NCBI GenBank assembly: GCA_029983495.1
Contig: JASBZJ010000121.1
Span: forward strand, 1 to 5,787
DNA: 5,787 bases
Reading direction: 5' to 3'
Source of the DNA: Porphyromonas sp.
GTDB taxonomy: Bacteria; Bacteroidota; Bacteroidia; Bacteroidales; Porphyromonadaceae
The translations under genes and the position numbers were made by a program. Below are positions 4,599 to 5,787 of this stretch, one piece after another (positions within the stretch are counted from its first letter, which is position 1; each line of letters starts with the position of its first letter). The notes under the pieces were generated by a model that saw only the letters and a program-made list of their open reading frames with translations, was not told the DNA's origin and made no database searches.

Positions 4599-5787
4599 TT
4601 AGTATTGGGGATTCATTTCCTTAATAAGGTTTTCGCCTCCAAGGTATTTATCAACAATAAGCATAAGATACCGTATATCGAGTATTATGCTTCGTTGGTA
4701 GTTTGCTAGGTATTCAATATCGCCACCTACGCCTTCCCAGTTACGGTCGAAGTTTAGCCCTACAAGCATACCGTTTCCATCGAAAACAGGGCTACCACTA
4801 TTGCCACCTGTAGTATGTGTTGTTGCACAAAAGTTTACAGGCATAGTTGTAGTTCCCTTTATGGCATACTTCCCAAAGTCCTTTTTTGCGTATATATCTT
4901 TAAGTTTTTGGGGTAATATGTATTCGGGGTTTGTAGGGTCTTCTTTTTCCATTACACCGTCCATAGTGCTAACGCACCCATAGGTTACAACATCGCGAGG
5001 AATGTAGCCTTTTACTTTTCCGTATGTAAAGCGTAGTGTAAGGTTGGCATCGGGCCAAAGAACTTCATCGCCGGGGTACTTCATATTGGCTTTAATGTAG
5101 GCTGTTTGCGCTTGTTTTATCGGAGCATCGTAGGGTAGCAGGGCGTTAGTTAGGCTTTTGTATTCGTCTATTACACTTTGCGCAAAGTAGCTCATAGGGT
5201 CGGTAAGTGCAGCATTATAATCCGCTTCGGAAAGCATTTTGTTAAAGCGTTCCTTGCTGGCGAATACCGAGTTTGCAAAGATGTATTCGATGTATGCTTT
5301 TACTGAACCGAATTTTTCAATTCCTTCGTCGATAGCTTTGGGGCGTTCGCCTTGCTTAACCCGTTGGCAATAACGTTCGAGCATGGCAATAGCAATTTCT
5401 TTATCAAGTTCGGGGCTATAGTCCTTATCATAGAACTTATTAAATTGTTTGGTTAAGCTTTCGATGGCTTTTGTTTTGGCTGTGGTATTTTGCGAAAGCA
5501 AGTCGCGCGAGGCAATAGGAGCCATAGTAAACTCTATGCCATATAGTATACCTTCAACCAAATAACGTTCGCGGTAGCGTAGTTGGTGCCGAGCTTTAAT
5601 ATTCTGTGCAATTTGTGCAGCCGCATTACTTGCTTCGAGGTCGCTATTGGCAATGCCACGTTTTATTAGGGCTTCTTGCTGGGCAAGTTTTGTTGCTTGT
5701 AAATGACGTTTTTCGATTGCCCAGTTCGCTCCTTGGGCGCGCTTATAACCGTTTTGGCTCGAGGCATACTTTGCCGCATACATTATT
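4599..5787 (-). CDS. S46 family dipeptidyl peptidase, DPP11 type (5' end outside window)
   Basis: The C-terminal 396 codons or so of a periplasmic S46 exopeptidase, open to the right edge. The ATG at 5781-5783 is internal, because the frame stays open upstream and the conserved segment (YASSQNGYKRA) is mid-protein. The part seen holds the helical cap (roughly the first 240 residues) and the second half of the chymotrypsin-like barrel with the nucleophile in GGNSGSPVFD; the Ser codon is 4797-4799. His and Asp of the triad lie outside. Eighteen residues after Ser, in NFDRNWEGVGGD, is an Arg (codon 4743-4745). This spacing equals Ser655-Arg673 of Porphyromonas gingivalis DPP11, whose Arg gives preference for Asp/Glu at P1; DPP7 has Gly there. 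Aligning on Ser implies a full length near 720 residues, as expected. The role is release of acidic dipeptides for amino-acid-based growth. Being upstream, it may share a transcript with DUF59 and lpxH. Confidence 0.9.
   Translation of the reverse strand, partial: IMYAAKYASSQNGYKRAQGANWAIEKRHLQATKLAQQEALIKRGIANSDLEASNAAAQIAQNIKARHQLRYRERYLVEGILYGIEFTMAPIASRDLLSQNTTAKTKAIESLTKQFNKFYDKDYSPELDKEIAIAMLERYCQRVKQGERPKAIDEGIEKFGSVKAYIEYIFANSVFASKERFNKMLSEADYNAALTDPMSYFAQSVIDEYKSLTNALLPYDAPIKQAQTAYIKANMKYPGDEVLWPDANLTLRFTYGKVKGYIPRDVVTYGCVSTMDGVMEKEDPTNPEYILPQKLKDIYAKKDFGKYAIKGTTTMPVNFCATTHTTGGNSGSPVFDGNGMLVGLNFDRNWEGVGGDIEYLANYQRSIILDIRYLMLIVDKYLGGENLIKEMNPQY

Noticed and set aside
4599..5783. Reading the ATG at 5781-5783 as the true start of the peptidase
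   Set aside because: The frame remains open to the window edge, there is no signal peptide, and alignment on the catalytic Ser puts this Met near residue 327 of a protein of about 720 residues.

Overview
The window reads as chromosomal DNA of a Bacteroidota member, most likely order Bacteroidales. Four observations support this: a secreted leucine-rich repeat (LRR) protein ending in a type IX secretion (T9SS) sorting tail, an S46-family dipeptidyl peptidase of the DPP11 type, start codons preceded by A/T-rich sequence without Shine-Dalgarno motifs, and a promoter matching the Bacteroidota -33/-7 pattern (TTTG / TAnnTTTG). The genus cannot be fixed from the sequence alone.

All four genes lie on the minus strand, so transcription runs from right to left. 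From 5787 down to 4599 is the C-terminal 55% or so of a DPP11-like peptidase; its start is beyond the right edge. After an 81-bp gap holding a strong G/C hairpin comes a small MIP18/DUF59 (SufT-like) iron-sulfur assembly protein (4200-4517). After 43 bp comes lpxH (3368-4156), a lipid A biosynthesis pyrophosphatase that appears to start at GTG. A 290-bp gap (3078-3367) holds the end of that unit, a Bacteroidota-type promoter and a leader of about 130 nt for the last gene. That gene (372-3077) encodes a 901-residue exported LRR protein with two LRR blocks, an intervening beta-rich module and a T9SS tail. The left 371 bp hold no credible gene: they contain a terminator-like hairpin, a REP-doublet (REPIN-like) palindromic element, and two overlapping perfect inverted repeats.

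Functionally, three of the four products concern the cell envelope or periplasm. DPP11 releases acidic dipeptides from oligopeptides, LpxH makes lipid X on the way to lipid A, and the LRR protein should cross the outer membrane by T9SS and be attached to, or released from, the surface. The DUF59 protein is housekeeping, and its pairing with lpxH looks like operon economy rather than a shared pathway.

I see no defence system, transposase, CRISPR array, tRNA or rRNA. I do not think the window holds a clearly new multi-gene system. The items most worth checking are the architecture of the LRR protein, the REP-like element, and a GTAGGGGG(G)A seed shared by all three intergenic gaps.
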